Shown here: positions 54,348 through 61,991 of the stretch, piece after piece | Numbering within the stretch: the first letter of the stretch is position 1 | Layout of the letters: each line of letters begins with the position of its first letter | Source: Anaeromassilibacillus sp. An200 | GTDB taxonomy: Bacteria; Bacillota; Clostridia; Oscillospirales; Acutalibacteraceae | Direction: 5' to 3' | Assembly (NCBI RefSeq): GCF_002160025.1 | Contig: NZ_NFJU01000003.1 | Span: forward strand, 116,684-180,683 | Length of the DNA: 64,000 bases | The notes under the pieces: model-generated | The model's database searches: none | Seen by the model: the letters and a program-made list of their open reading frames with translations, nothing else | Told to the model about the DNA's origin: nothing | Position numbers and translations under genes: made by a program

Positions 54348-55109
54348 ATGCAAGAAGGCACGATTATTTCCGCCCGGGACCTGGATCTGTATTACGGGGA
54401 AAACCAGGCGCTGAAAAAGATCAGTCTGGAGATTCCGGAGCGTCAGGTGACCGCGCTCATCGGTCCCTCCGGCTGCGGTAAATCCACATTTTTAAAAACG
54501 CTCAACCGCATGAACGACCTGGTGCCGCATGTGCGCATTGAGGGCCTGGTCGAGTATCGCGGACAGGATATCTATATGCCGAAGCTGGATGTCACCTGGC
54601 TTCGCCGCCATGTGGGAATGGTGTTCCAGAAGGCAAATCCGTTCCCGATGAGCATTTACGATAACATTGCGTACGGGCCCCGCACGCATGGGATCCGCTC
54701 CAGAAAAGCGCTCGATGAGATTGTGGAGCGCTCCCTGCGCGGCGCCGCTATTTGGGACGAGGTCAAGGATCGGCTGAAAAAGCCCGCGCTTTCTCTCTCC
54801 GGCGGCCAGCAGCAGCGCATCTGCATTGCACGTGCTCTGGCGGTGGAGCCGGACGTACTGCTGATGGATGAGGCTACCTCCGCGCTCGACCCAATTTCGA
54901 CCTCGAAGATCGAGGATCTGATCGCCGACCTCAAAAAGCAGTATACGATTATCATTGTGACCCATAACATGCAGCAAGCCGTCCGTATTTCCGATAAATG
55001 CGCCTTTTTCCTGATGGGGCAGCTGGTGGAATTCGGGGATACGACACAGCTGTTCTCCATGCCGCAGGATAAGCGGACGGAGGAATATATCACCGGCCGG
55101 TTCGGCTGA
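54348..55109 (+). CDS. pstB: Phosphate ABC transporter ATP-binding protein
   Basis: ATPase of the Pst importer. Walker [17 protein letters not shown] near residue 38, Q-loop [16 protein letters not shown] near 92, signature [17 protein letters not shown] near 148, Walker [14 protein letters not shown] and switch His in [10 protein letters not shown]. The [13 protein letters not shown] insertion after Walker A is typical of PstB. ATG 54348 follows GGAAGGTG. 253 residues. Confidence 0.96.
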   Translation: MQEGTIISARDLDLYYGENQALKKISLEIPERQVTALIGPSGCGKSTFLKTLNRMNDLVPHVRIEGLVEYRGQDIYMPKLDVTWLRRHVGMVFQKANPFPMSIYDNIAYGPRTHGIRSRKALDEIVERSLRGAAIWDEVKDRLKKPALSLSGGQQQRICIARALAVEPDVLLMDEATSALDPISTSKIEDLIADLKKQYTIIIVTHNMQQAVRISDKCAFFLMGQLVEFGDTTQLFSMPQDKRTEEYITGRFG

Positions 55110-55129
55110 TGGCGGGAGGATAACGGAAC

Positions 55130-55780
55130 ATGAGAAAAAACTTTGACGAGGAGCTGCTGGAACTTAGCACTCTTCTGACAGAGATGGGAGCCGCCGCGGA
55201 AAGCGCAATTGATACGGTCATCGCTTCGCTTACAGATGCAAACAGTGAGATCGCGGAAAAGGCTCTGGCTATTACCAAAAATATGGATCAGATGGAGCGG
55301 GATATTGAAAACCGCTGTCTGAAGCTGCTGCTTCGCCAGCAGCCTATGGCGCATGATCTGCGCACGGTTTCCGCCGCTCTGAAAATGGTGACGGATTTGC
55401 AGAGAATCGGTGATCAGTGTGCCAACATCGCGGAGATGTCCCATCTTCTTACCAGCCGGGGCGGAATGGTCAAGCATGAGGAAATCCGCACCATGGCACA
55501 GAAGGCGGCGTCGATGGTCAAGCAGTCCATCGCGGCGTATGTGGCCCATGACGCGGGAGCTGCCGCCCGCGTGGTGGAACTGGATGATGAGGTGGACGAT
55601 CTGTTCCTTGCAGTCAAGGGGGAGCTGGTGGAGCTGATGGTGAAAAATCGCAGCCAGGCCGACCAGGCGATCGATCTTATTATCATCGCAAAATATCTGG
55701 AACGAATCGCTGATCATGCCGTCAATATCGCACAGTGGGCCACCTACTGTGTTACGGGAGAAATCCAGCCCACAAACTGA
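55130..55780 (+). CDS. phoU: Phosphate signalling protein PhoU
   Basis: Links Pst transport to the PhoR kinase. Two PhoU helical repeats, each with the metal-binding pattern: DQMERDIENRCLKLLLRQQP near residue 46 and ELDDEVDDLFLAVKGELV near 147. RIGDQCANIAEM and RIADHAVNIAQW are the matched second helices. 216 residues. ATG 55130 follows GGGAGGATAACGGAAC. It ends the pst operon; a 157-base gap precedes phoP. Confidence 0.94.
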   Translation: MRKNFDEELLELSTLLTEMGAAAESAIDTVIASLTDANSEIAEKALAITKNMDQMERDIENRCLKLLLRQQPMAHDLRTVSAALKMVTDLQRIGDQCANIAEMSHLLTSRGGMVKHEEIRTMAQKAASMVKQSIAAYVAHDAGAAARVVELDDEVDDLFLAVKGELVELMVKNRSQADQAIDLIIIAKYLERIADHAVNIAQWATYCVTGEIQPTN

Positions 55781-55819
55781 AGAATTTCAAAAAAGATCCC
55801 CGATCCGCCCAACTTCCTC

Positions 55820-55848
55820 TTGTGAAGAGCTCCCGGCTGGTATATCAT
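55820..55848 (+). promoter_or_regulatory. Possible promoter of phoP-phoR
   Basis: TTGTGA, 17-base spacer, TATCAT, 90 bases before phoP. Short hairpins such as CGAAGC/GCTTCG lie in the leader. Confidence 0.4.
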
Positions 55849-55937
55849 AGGAAGGAACCCTCTGCGAGCAGGAGGTCAATACTTCAGACGAAGCCGCAGC
55901 GCTTCGGAAGAGAACCGAGAGGGAGGACAGCTTACAT

Positions 55938-56606
55938 ATGTCAAAATTTATTGTAGTGGTGGAGGATGACGAGAGTATTCGGGAAATGCTCCGCTATTAT
56001 TTTCAGTCTGTTGGCTATGAGGTGCATGCTTACGATTCCGGAGAAGCTCTGTTTGAGGCGGAGGACTGGAGCGTTCGTCCCGCACTCTGCATCCTGGATA
56101 TCATGCTTCCGGGGATGGACGGTCTGGAGATTCTTCACCGCCTGCGCAGCGGCAAGGCCACTGAGGAGATTCCCGCTATCATGCTGACAGCCCGCACGTC
56201 GGAGATCGATCGCGTCACAGGGCTGGAAAGCGGAGCGGACGATTATGTGGTGAAGCCGTTCGGCATCATGGAGCTTCAGGCTCGCGTGAAGGCTGTGCTC
56301 CGCCGCACCTACCGCGAGGATAAGCAGGTGATTGTGTGCGGGAAGCTTCGCATCGATCCGGCTGCCCGGGAGGTAACGTGCGACGGAGAAAAGGTGGAAC
56401 TGACCTATAAGGAGTTTGAGCTTTTGCGGCTTTTGGCCGCCCGCCGCGGTGTTGCATTCTCACGGGACGATATCCTGCAAACAGTCTGGGGATATGATTA
56501 CACCGGAGAAACCAGAACGGTGGATATGCACGTGAAAACGCTTCGTCAAAAGCTGGGGGATGACATCATCTCGACCGTGAGAGGTGTCGGCTATAAAATG
56601 AACTGA
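55938..56606 (+). CDS. phoP: PhoP-type response regulator (OmpR family)
   Basis: Receiver domain at residues 1-120 with EDDES near 10, phosphorylation Asp54 in CILDIMLPGMDG, and Lys in VVKPFG. A winged-helix DNA-binding domain follows (LTYKEFELLRLLAARRG, then TVWGYDYTGETRTVDMHVKTLRQKL). ATG 55938 has GGGAGGACAG upstream. Its position after pstSCAB-phoU and before a PhoR-like kinase supports PhoP/PhoB function. Confidence 0.9.
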   Translation: MSKFIVVVEDDESIREMLRYYFQSVGYEVHAYDSGEALFEAEDWSVRPALCILDIMLPGMDGLEILHRLRSGKATEEIPAIMLTARTSEIDRVTGLESGADDYVVKPFGIMELQARVKAVLRRTYREDKQVIVCGKLRIDPAAREVTCDGEKVELTYKEFELLRLLAARRGVAFSRDDILQTVWGYDYTGETRTVDMHVKTLRQKLGDDIISTVRGVGYKMN

Positions 56607-56647
56607 AAAGGCTGCGTCCGCGTCCTACCGGCGACGGGCCTTTTTTG
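56607..56647 (+). terminator. Weak hairpin with T-run between phoP and phoR
   Basis: AAAAGGC and GCCTTTTTT flank a GC-rich loop region (56607-56647). It could reduce phoR transcription relative to phoP. Confidence 0.4.
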
Positions 56648-56664
56648 CTATGGAGGGTTGCAGG

Positions 56665-58035
56665 TTGAAAAAAAGAGTTTTCTCCGCCCTGCTTCTTGCG
56701 GCGGGGCTTTCTCTTGTGTTGTTTGGAGCTCTGACGGCTCTGCTTTTGGAGGTGACGGGAAAGCAGCTTCTTCTGATGGGTGTGGTGCTGGTGTTTTCCG
56801 CTACGGTTTCTACTTTGTTTGTGCGGAAAATAGGGCTACGCTTGCTCGGAGAATTAAAGGCGCCGCTGGAAACGGCGGAAAAGGCGCTTGACCATATCGC
56901 GGCAGGCGAAGTGTACGCAGTGGATTGGAGCAAAACAGAGGGCGAATATCTGTCGCTTTTTCAGGCGATCGAGCGGTTGGAGGGGCGGATTCACAGCCTG
57001 ACATCCGAGCGGGATAAGGTCAATTTGATTCTGGACTGCATGGATGAGGGCGTGGTGCTGCTGGATGAGCACACAGAGCTTCTCGCCAGCAACCGGGCGG
57101 CCCGCAAGCTGTTTCATATGCCGGAGGATGCGGAAAGTACAGAGATTACAGATTATATCCGCAGCCGCCGTTTGACGGAAGCAATCAATCTGCTTCAGCG
57201 GAAAAAGGAAGCAGTGGTGCTCGATATGGAACATCCACGCCGGAAAGGACGGAGCCTGCGTTTCTTCCTGTCTCCCGTCACGGGCCAGAAGTATCAGGGC
57301 CAGCAGGTGGGGATGTCCATCCTGATTTCTGATGTCACAGAGCTCAAGCGGGCGGAGGGGATCCGCTCGGAATTTACGGCAAATGTTTCCCATGAGCTGA
57401 AAACGCCCCTGACGAGCATCAAGGGATTCACGGATATGCTCTCTTCCGGCATGGTGGGCTCTGTAGAGGATCAGAAGCGTTTCCTGACCATGATCGGGGT
57501 GGAGGTCGATCGGCTGATTGATCTGATCAATGATATTTTGAAGCTTTCGGAGCTGGAGTCTGTCGCCATTGAACAGTGTGAGGAAAGCTCTGATGTGCTG
57601 AATGCGGCCAATGAAGTGTCTGCATTTCTGGATCCTGTCGCGAAAAAGGCCCATGTTGCGGTGAGTGTGTCGGGAGAACATGTAAACGCCGCAATCCCTC
57701 TGGATCGCCTCAAGGAGCTTTTGCTCAATCTGATGGAAAACGGGATTAAGTACAACGAGCCGGGCGGTTCCGTGAAAGCCAGTCTGGAAACGGAAGAGAA
57801 CTTCGTCCGGATTACGGTGTCCGATACGGGAATCGGGATCCCGGAGGAAAGCCAGAGCCGTGTGTTTGAACGCTTTTACCGGGTGGAAAAGGGAAGGGCG
57901 CGCAAAAACGGCGGGACAGGCCTTGGGCTTGCGATTGTCAAGCACATTGTCGTGCTCTATGGAGGCCAGATGGCTTTGCAAAGTGAGCTGGGAAAAGGTT
58001 CTGTATTTACCGTCCGGCTCCCCAGAGCGTCCTGA
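56665..58035 (+). CDS. phoR: PhoR-type sensor histidine kinase
   Basis: Two membrane helices near residues 5-55, then a HAMP-like linker and a PAS-like region (LILDCMDEGVVLLDEHTELLASN) at about 120-220. The dimerisation helix carries His243 in NVSHELKTPLTSIKGF. The ATPase domain has NLMENGIKYNEPG (N box), DTGIGIPEES (G1) and GGTGLGLAIVKHIV (G2). TTG 56665 is chosen because GGAGGG lies 7 bases before it; ATG 56650 overlaps that site. There is no large extracellular sensor domain, so phosphate status is probably read through Pst-PhoU. Confidence 0.9.
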   Translation: MKKRVFSALLLAAGLSLVLFGALTALLLEVTGKQLLLMGVVLVFSATVSTLFVRKIGLRLLGELKAPLETAEKALDHIAAGEVYAVDWSKTEGEYLSLFQAIERLEGRIHSLTSERDKVNLILDCMDEGVVLLDEHTELLASNRAARKLFHMPEDAESTEITDYIRSRRLTEAINLLQRKKEAVVLDMEHPRRKGRSLRFFLSPVTGQKYQGQQVGMSILISDVTELKRAEGIRSEFTANVSHELKTPLTSIKGFTDMLSSGMVGSVEDQKRFLTMIGVEVDRLIDLINDILKLSELESVAIEQCEESSDVLNAANEVSAFLDPVAKKAHVAVSVSGEHVNAAIPLDRLKELLLNLMENGIKYNEPGGSVKASLETEENFVRITVSDTGIGIPEESQSRVFERFYRVEKGRARKNGGTGLGLAIVKHIVVLYGGQMALQSELGKGSVFTVRLPRAS

Positions 58036-58037
58036 CC

Positions 58038-58100
58038 TTGACAGCTTCCGTTTCCTGGCACTATAATACGGAAAGAGGAGTATTCCAGCCAGGAAACGGA
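58038..58100 (+). promoter_or_regulatory. csoR promoter embedded in a 13-bp inverted repeat
   Basis: Perfect TTGACA (58038-58043) and TATAAT (58062-58067) with 18 bases between. TCCGTTTCCTGGC (58047-58059) and its exact inverse complement (58088-58100) flank the -10 and start site. As the left arm is upstream of the start, it is more likely a DNA operator than an RNA hairpin. Confidence 0.7.
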
Positions 58101-58110
58101 GGATTTGGGA

Positions 58111-58386
58111 ATGAGACAATGTATGGACGCCGACAATCTGCACCGCCGCCTGCGAAAAATCATCGGGCAGGTACAGGCGATCGATCGCATGGTGGAAGAG
58201 GATGTTCCCTGCGAGGATGTTCTCTCCCAGATCAATGCGGCCAAATCCGCACTGCACCGCGTCGGCCAGGTCGTGCTGGAAGGACATATCAAGCACTGTG
58301 TCCGCGATGGAATTGAGCACGGAGACGCAGACAAGACTATTGAAAGCTTTACCAAGGCGGTAGAGCGTTTCGCCAATATGAAATAA
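58111..58386 (+). CDS. csoR: CsoR-type metal-sensing repressor
   Basis: All-helical DUF156 repressor, 91 residues. Cys34, His59 and Cys63 (VPCEDVL; EGHIKHC) have the same spacing as the Cu(I) ligands of Mycobacterium CsoR (Cys36, His61, Cys65). DNA binding by apo-protein would be lost on copper binding. The start ATG 58111 has CGGAGG 9 bases before it; TTG 58105 is in frame but less likely. It is followed by a terminator, then by a P-type ATPase with a CsoR-like operator. Confidence 0.9.
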   Translation: MRQCMDADNLHRRLRKIIGQVQAIDRMVEEDVPCEDVLSQINAAKSALHRVGQVVLEGHIKHCVRDGIEHGDADKTIESFTKAVERFANMK

Positions 58387-58412
58387 GCGTAAGAAACAGG
58401 GTGGCACGAACA

Positions 58413-58447
58413 AGGCCGTGGAGAGAGCTTCCGCGGTCTTTCTTTTT
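58413..58447 (+). terminator. Terminator after csoR
   Basis: AGGCCGTGGA pairs with TTCCGCGGTCT (10 bp with two G-T pairs), followed by TTCTTTTT. Confidence 0.8.
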
Positions 58448-58453
58448 GCACTC

Positions 58454-58483
58454 TTGACAAACATATACCCCTATAGGTATAAT
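58454..58483 (+). promoter_or_regulatory. ATPase promoter with CsoR-type operator
   Basis: TTGACA (58454) and TATAAT (58478-58483), 18-base spacer. The spacer contains TATACCCCTATAGGTATA (58464-58481), an inverted repeat like known CsoR boxes. A bound repressor would cover the -10 element. Confidence 0.8.
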
Positions 58484-58520
58484 AAAATCCGTAAAAGGCT
58501 TTGCCGAAAGGGGAATTGGG

Positions 58521-60404
58521 ATGGAACAGTTGGAAAAATTTCTGGAATGGGGCGGCGTCAAAAAGGATGTGGTTTGCCTTGTCCTGTCTGGGATGGCTTT
58601 ATTGGTCAGCATCTTTCATTTGCTTCCACTGCCGTTTGACGCGGCATGGGTGGCGATTGTGCTTTGTGGAATTCCTATTTTGCTGGAAGCGTTTATCGGG
58701 CTTGTCACCCGGTTTGATATCAAAGCAGACGTTCTGGTGTCCATTGCGCTCGTCGCTTCGGTAATCATTGGTGAGGATTTCGCGGCGGGTGAGGTGGCGT
58801 TTATTATGCAGCTCGGCGCGCTTCTGGAGGATCTGACGGTTGTGCGGGCGCGGGCTGGGATTGAAAAGCTGGTCAGGCTGACGCCCCGCACGGCGCGCCG
58901 CGTTCTGGGAAATGGGGAGGAGATTGTACCGGCGGAGCAGGTGCGGCTGGGCGATCGTCTGCGTGTTCTTCCTGGTGAAACCGTTCCGGTGGACGGCGTC
59001 ATCCTTTTCGGGCGGACCTCCATCAATCAGGCTGTGATGACGGGAGAATCCTTGCCTGTGGATAAGGGCGAGGGAGATGAAGTGTCCAGCGGGACAGTCA
59101 ACCAGTTTGGAGCGTTTGATATGTGGGCGTCCCGGGTAGGAGAAGACAGCTCCATTCAGCGCATGATCCGGTTGGTTCAGTCTGCGGACGCGGGAAAAGC
59201 GAAAATTGTGGGCATTGCGGATCGTTGGGCGACCTGGGTGGTGGTTATCGCGCTGATCTCTGCCGCTGTCACGGGTTTAGTGACGGGAGAGGTGATCCGC
59301 GCTGTGACCATCCTGGTCGTGTTCTGTCCCTGTGCGCTTGTGCTGGCAACGCCCACGGCGATTATGGCCGCAATCGGAAATGCAACCAAGCACGGATTCC
59401 TTGTTCGGGAAGGGGATGCGCTGGAGCGTCTTTCCTCCGTTTCCTGCCTGACCTTTGATAAAACTGGAACGCTGACACACGGAGAGCTGGAGGTCAGCCG
59501 TGTCCTTTGTTTTTCTCCTTCTTTCCCGGAGAAGGAACTGTTCCGCCTTGCCGCGGGCGCGGAGCTTCGCTCCGAGCATCCATTGGGGAAAGCAGTTGTG
59601 CGCTGCTGGAAAGACCGGTATCAGGAGCCTGTTCCGGAGCCCCAGGATTTTGCCATGCTGCCTGGGCAGGGAGTGAACGCTCAGGTGGAGGACATGACGG
59701 TGGCAGCCGGAAACGAGTCTCTTTTGCAGGAGATGGGGATCGCATTGACGGAAACGGATAAATCTCTTGCGGCCTCCGAACTGCTTCACGGCTGCACGGT
59801 GATGTATGTGGCCATCAACGGACACTGTGCGGGGTGCCTTGCTCTCTCCGATACCTTGCGGGAGAGTGCGCCTGCCACAGTGCGGGGGATTCAGGATACG
59901 GGTGTAACGCCTGTCCTGCTGACGGGGGATCATGAAAGCGCCGCGAAAGCGATTGCCGGACAGCTTGGCATTGCAAACGTGCAGGCGGAGTGCCGCCCCG
60001 AGGATAAACTTTCCTGGATCGGTACAGCGCAGGAGCGGGGAGAAAGGGTCTGTATGGTAGGCGACGGTGTGAACGATGCGCCCGCGCTGAAAAAGGCTGA
60101 TGTGGGCATTGCGATGGGAGGAGTCGGAAGCGATATTGCGATTGAAGCCGCCGATATCGCGCTTGTCAACGATGAGATCCGAGAGCTGCCGCATTTGCTG
60201 CGCCTTTCCCGCAAGATGATGACAACCATCCGCATGAATCTGGCTTTTTCGATGGGTTTGAACTTTGTTGCCATTCTTCTGGCCATGACGGGAGTGCTCA
60301 ATCCGGTTGTGGGAGCGCTGGTACATAACGCGGGTTCGGTGTTTGTGATTATACATTCGGCCTTTCTTCTTCGATGGAAGCAAAAGCAGCATCCGCAGAT
60401 ATAA
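58521..60404 (+). CDS. Heavy-metal translocating P-type ATPase
   Basis: P1B-type ATPase, 627 residues. The N-terminus lacks the usual CxxC metal-binding domain. VMTGESLPVDKG is the actuator motif, CPCALVLATPTAI holds the transmembrane CPC site, DKTGTLTHGE is the phosphorylation site, SEHPLGKAV the nucleotide-domain HP motif and GDGVNDAPAL the hinge. The last two helices carry GLNFVAILLAMTGVLNP and HNAGSVFVIIHS. The YN and MxxSS motifs of copper CopA are absent. The metal is therefore uncertain although the operator suggests CsoR control. ATG 58521 follows AAAGGGG. Confidence 0.9.
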   Translation: MEQLEKFLEWGGVKKDVVCLVLSGMALLVSIFHLLPLPFDAAWVAIVLCGIPILLEAFIGLVTRFDIKADVLVSIALVASVIIGEDFAAGEVAFIMQLGALLEDLTVVRARAGIEKLVRLTPRTARRVLGNGEEIVPAEQVRLGDRLRVLPGETVPVDGVILFGRTSINQAVMTGESLPVDKGEGDEVSSGTVNQFGAFDMWASRVGEDSSIQRMIRLVQSADAGKAKIVGIADRWATWVVVIALISAAVTGLVTGEVIRAVTILVVFCPCALVLATPTAIMAAIGNATKHGFLVREGDALERLSSVSCLTFDKTGTLTHGELEVSRVLCFSPSFPEKELFRLAAGAELRSEHPLGKAVVRCWKDRYQEPVPEPQDFAMLPGQGVNAQVEDMTVAAGNESLLQEMGIALTETDKSLAASELLHGCTVMYVAINGHCAGCLALSDTLRESAPATVRGIQDTGVTPVLLTGDHESAAKAIAGQLGIANVQAECRPEDKLSWIGTAQERGERVCMVGDGVNDAPALKKADVGIAMGGVGSDIAIEAADIALVNDEIRELPHLLRLSRKMMTTIRMNLAFSMGLNFVAILLAMTGVLNPVVGALVHNAGSVFVIIHSAFLLRWKQKQHPQI

Positions 60405-60428
60405 TCCGACTTTTTCTTCAAATTGTCG

Positions 60429-60457
60429 TAGACATTTTCCTGATTTCGCGATAAGAT
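60429..60457 (+). promoter_or_regulatory. Promoter of guaA
   Basis: TAGACA, 17-base spacer, TAAGAT; 41 bases before the start. The leader is too short for a purine riboswitch. Confidence 0.5.
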
Positions 60458-60497
60458 AAAATCAGCAGAAACTTCAATTTGAAATGGAGGATGGATT

Positions 60498-61802
60498 TTG
60501 AAGCAGGATATGATAGTGATTCTGGATCTGGGAAGTACGGAGAATGCCCGTGTTGCCCGCGCGGTGCGTGCTCTGGGAGTGTACAGTGAGATTTATCCGC
60601 ATGATACTTCTCTGGATCAGCTCAAAGCTTTGCCGAATGTGAAAGGACTGATCCTCAGCGGAGGAGAGAACCGCATAGTGGACGGCGTGGAAGTGGATGT
60701 GGATAAAGCTGTCTATGAGTCGGATTTCCCGAAGCTTACCGTCAACCATCCGAAGGCTCCCTCCCAGGATGCCGCTGTATGGCCGGAGAACGACGAGGAA
60801 CTGAAAAAGCTTCTGTCTGGTTTTGTGTTCGATCGCTGCGGCGCGCAGGCGAATTGGAGCATGAAGAATTTCATTGATGACCAGGTGGAACTGATCCGCC
60901 GTCAGGTTGGGGACAAAAAGGTGCTGCTGGCTCTGTCCGGCGGTGTGGACTCCTCTGTTGTGGCGGCTCTGCTGATCCGGGCGATCGGAAACCAGCTCAC
61001 CTGTGTGCATGTGAATCATGGCCTGCTTCGCAAGGGAGAACCGGAGCAGGTGGTTCAGGTATTCCGTGATGAGCTCAAGGCCAATCTGATCTATGTTGAC
61101 GCAGTGGATCGCTTCCTGGATAAGCTGGCGGGCGTCAGCGATCCGGAGCAGAAGCGCAAAATCATCGGTGCGGAATTTATCCGTGTGTTTGAGGAAGAGG
61201 CCCGCAAGCTGGACGGCATTGATTTTCTGGCACAGGGCACAATCTATCCGGATATCATTGAGAGCGGCACCAAAACCGCAAAAGCAGTGAAAGCGCATCA
61301 CAATGTGGGAGGCCTGCCCGATGATTTGAAATTTGAGCTGGTAGAGCCGCTCAAGATGCTGTTTAAGGACGAAGTGCGCGCTTGCGGCAAGGAGCTCGGC
61401 TTGCCGGATTCCATGGTGTACCGTCAGCCATTCCCCGGCCCAGGTCTCGGTGTGCGCTGCCTGGGTGCCATCACCCGTGACCGCCTGGAGGCCGTGCGGG
61501 AATCTGACGCGATCCTTCGCGAAGAGTTTGCCAAGGCTGGTCTGGAGGGCAAGGTGTGGCAGTATTTCACGATTGTACCCGATTTCCGCTCCGTCGGTGT
61601 GCGGGATAACGCCCGTTCTTTCGAGTGGCCGGTGATTCTCCGCGCTGTCAACACTATTGACGCAATGACTGCTTCTGTGGAGCCTCTCGAGTTTGCTCTT
61701 CTGCAGAAAATCACTCAGAGAATTGTCAATGAGGTTCCAGGAGTCAACCGTGTTCTGTATGATTTGACGCCGAAGCCCTGTGGGACGATAGAATGGGAAT
61801 GA
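60498..61802 (+). CDS. guaA: GMP synthase with degenerate, shortened glutaminase domain
   Basis: Converts XMP to GMP. The PP-loop ATPase domain is complete: LALSGGVDSSVVAALL near residue 143, HNVGGLPDDLKFELVEPLK near 266 and FPGPGLGVRCLGA near 312, and the C-terminal dimerisation domain ends NRVLYDLTPKPCGTIEWE. The N-terminal amidotransferase part is only about 105 residues. It keeps a GATase-like start (VILDLGSTENARVARAVRALGVY) and LILSGGENRI but has no GxCYGMQ nucleophile, HxD or catalytic Glu. The total of 434 compares with about 510-525 normally. Ammonia may be used directly or from another protein. TTG 60498 follows AAATGGAGG. Confidence 0.92.
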   Translation: MKQDMIVILDLGSTENARVARAVRALGVYSEIYPHDTSLDQLKALPNVKGLILSGGENRIVDGVEVDVDKAVYESDFPKLTVNHPKAPSQDAAVWPENDEELKKLLSGFVFDRCGAQANWSMKNFIDDQVELIRRQVGDKKVLLALSGGVDSSVVAALLIRAIGNQLTCVHVNHGLLRKGEPEQVVQVFRDELKANLIYVDAVDRFLDKLAGVSDPEQKRKIIGAEFIRVFEEEARKLDGIDFLAQGTIYPDIIESGTKTAKAVKAHHNVGGLPDDLKFELVEPLKMLFKDEVRACGKELGLPDSMVYRQPFPGPGLGVRCLGAITRDRLEAVRESDAILREEFAKAGLEGKVWQYFTIVPDFRSVGVRDNARSFEWPVILRAVNTIDAMTASVEPLEFALLQKITQRIVNEVPGVNRVLYDLTPKPCGTIEWE

Positions 61803-61991
61803 TTTCAGAGGCCCGGAAAAGCCTGATTTTGCTGGGTTTTTGAGGGGCTAAGGCCCTTTGTGGCAACGATTTGGCAACACTTTTTCATTATTTATAAAAA
61901 GAGAGCTAAGCATCGGTGTACAAGGGGTACAAACAAGATTAAAAAGAAATGTTAGATTTGAAAGTAAGTAGAGTGGCAAAATCAAGAGTGT
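61803..61991. other. Junction region between guaA and the recombinase; likely attachment site
   Basis: No gene seen. It contains two GGCAAC motifs 11 bases apart (61862 and 61873), two close TACAA repeats (61920-61935) and a weak hairpin with GGGGC/GGCCC near 61842-61856. An attL or attR for the neighbouring serine recombinase is plausible here or at the guaA 3' end. Confidence 0.35.
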
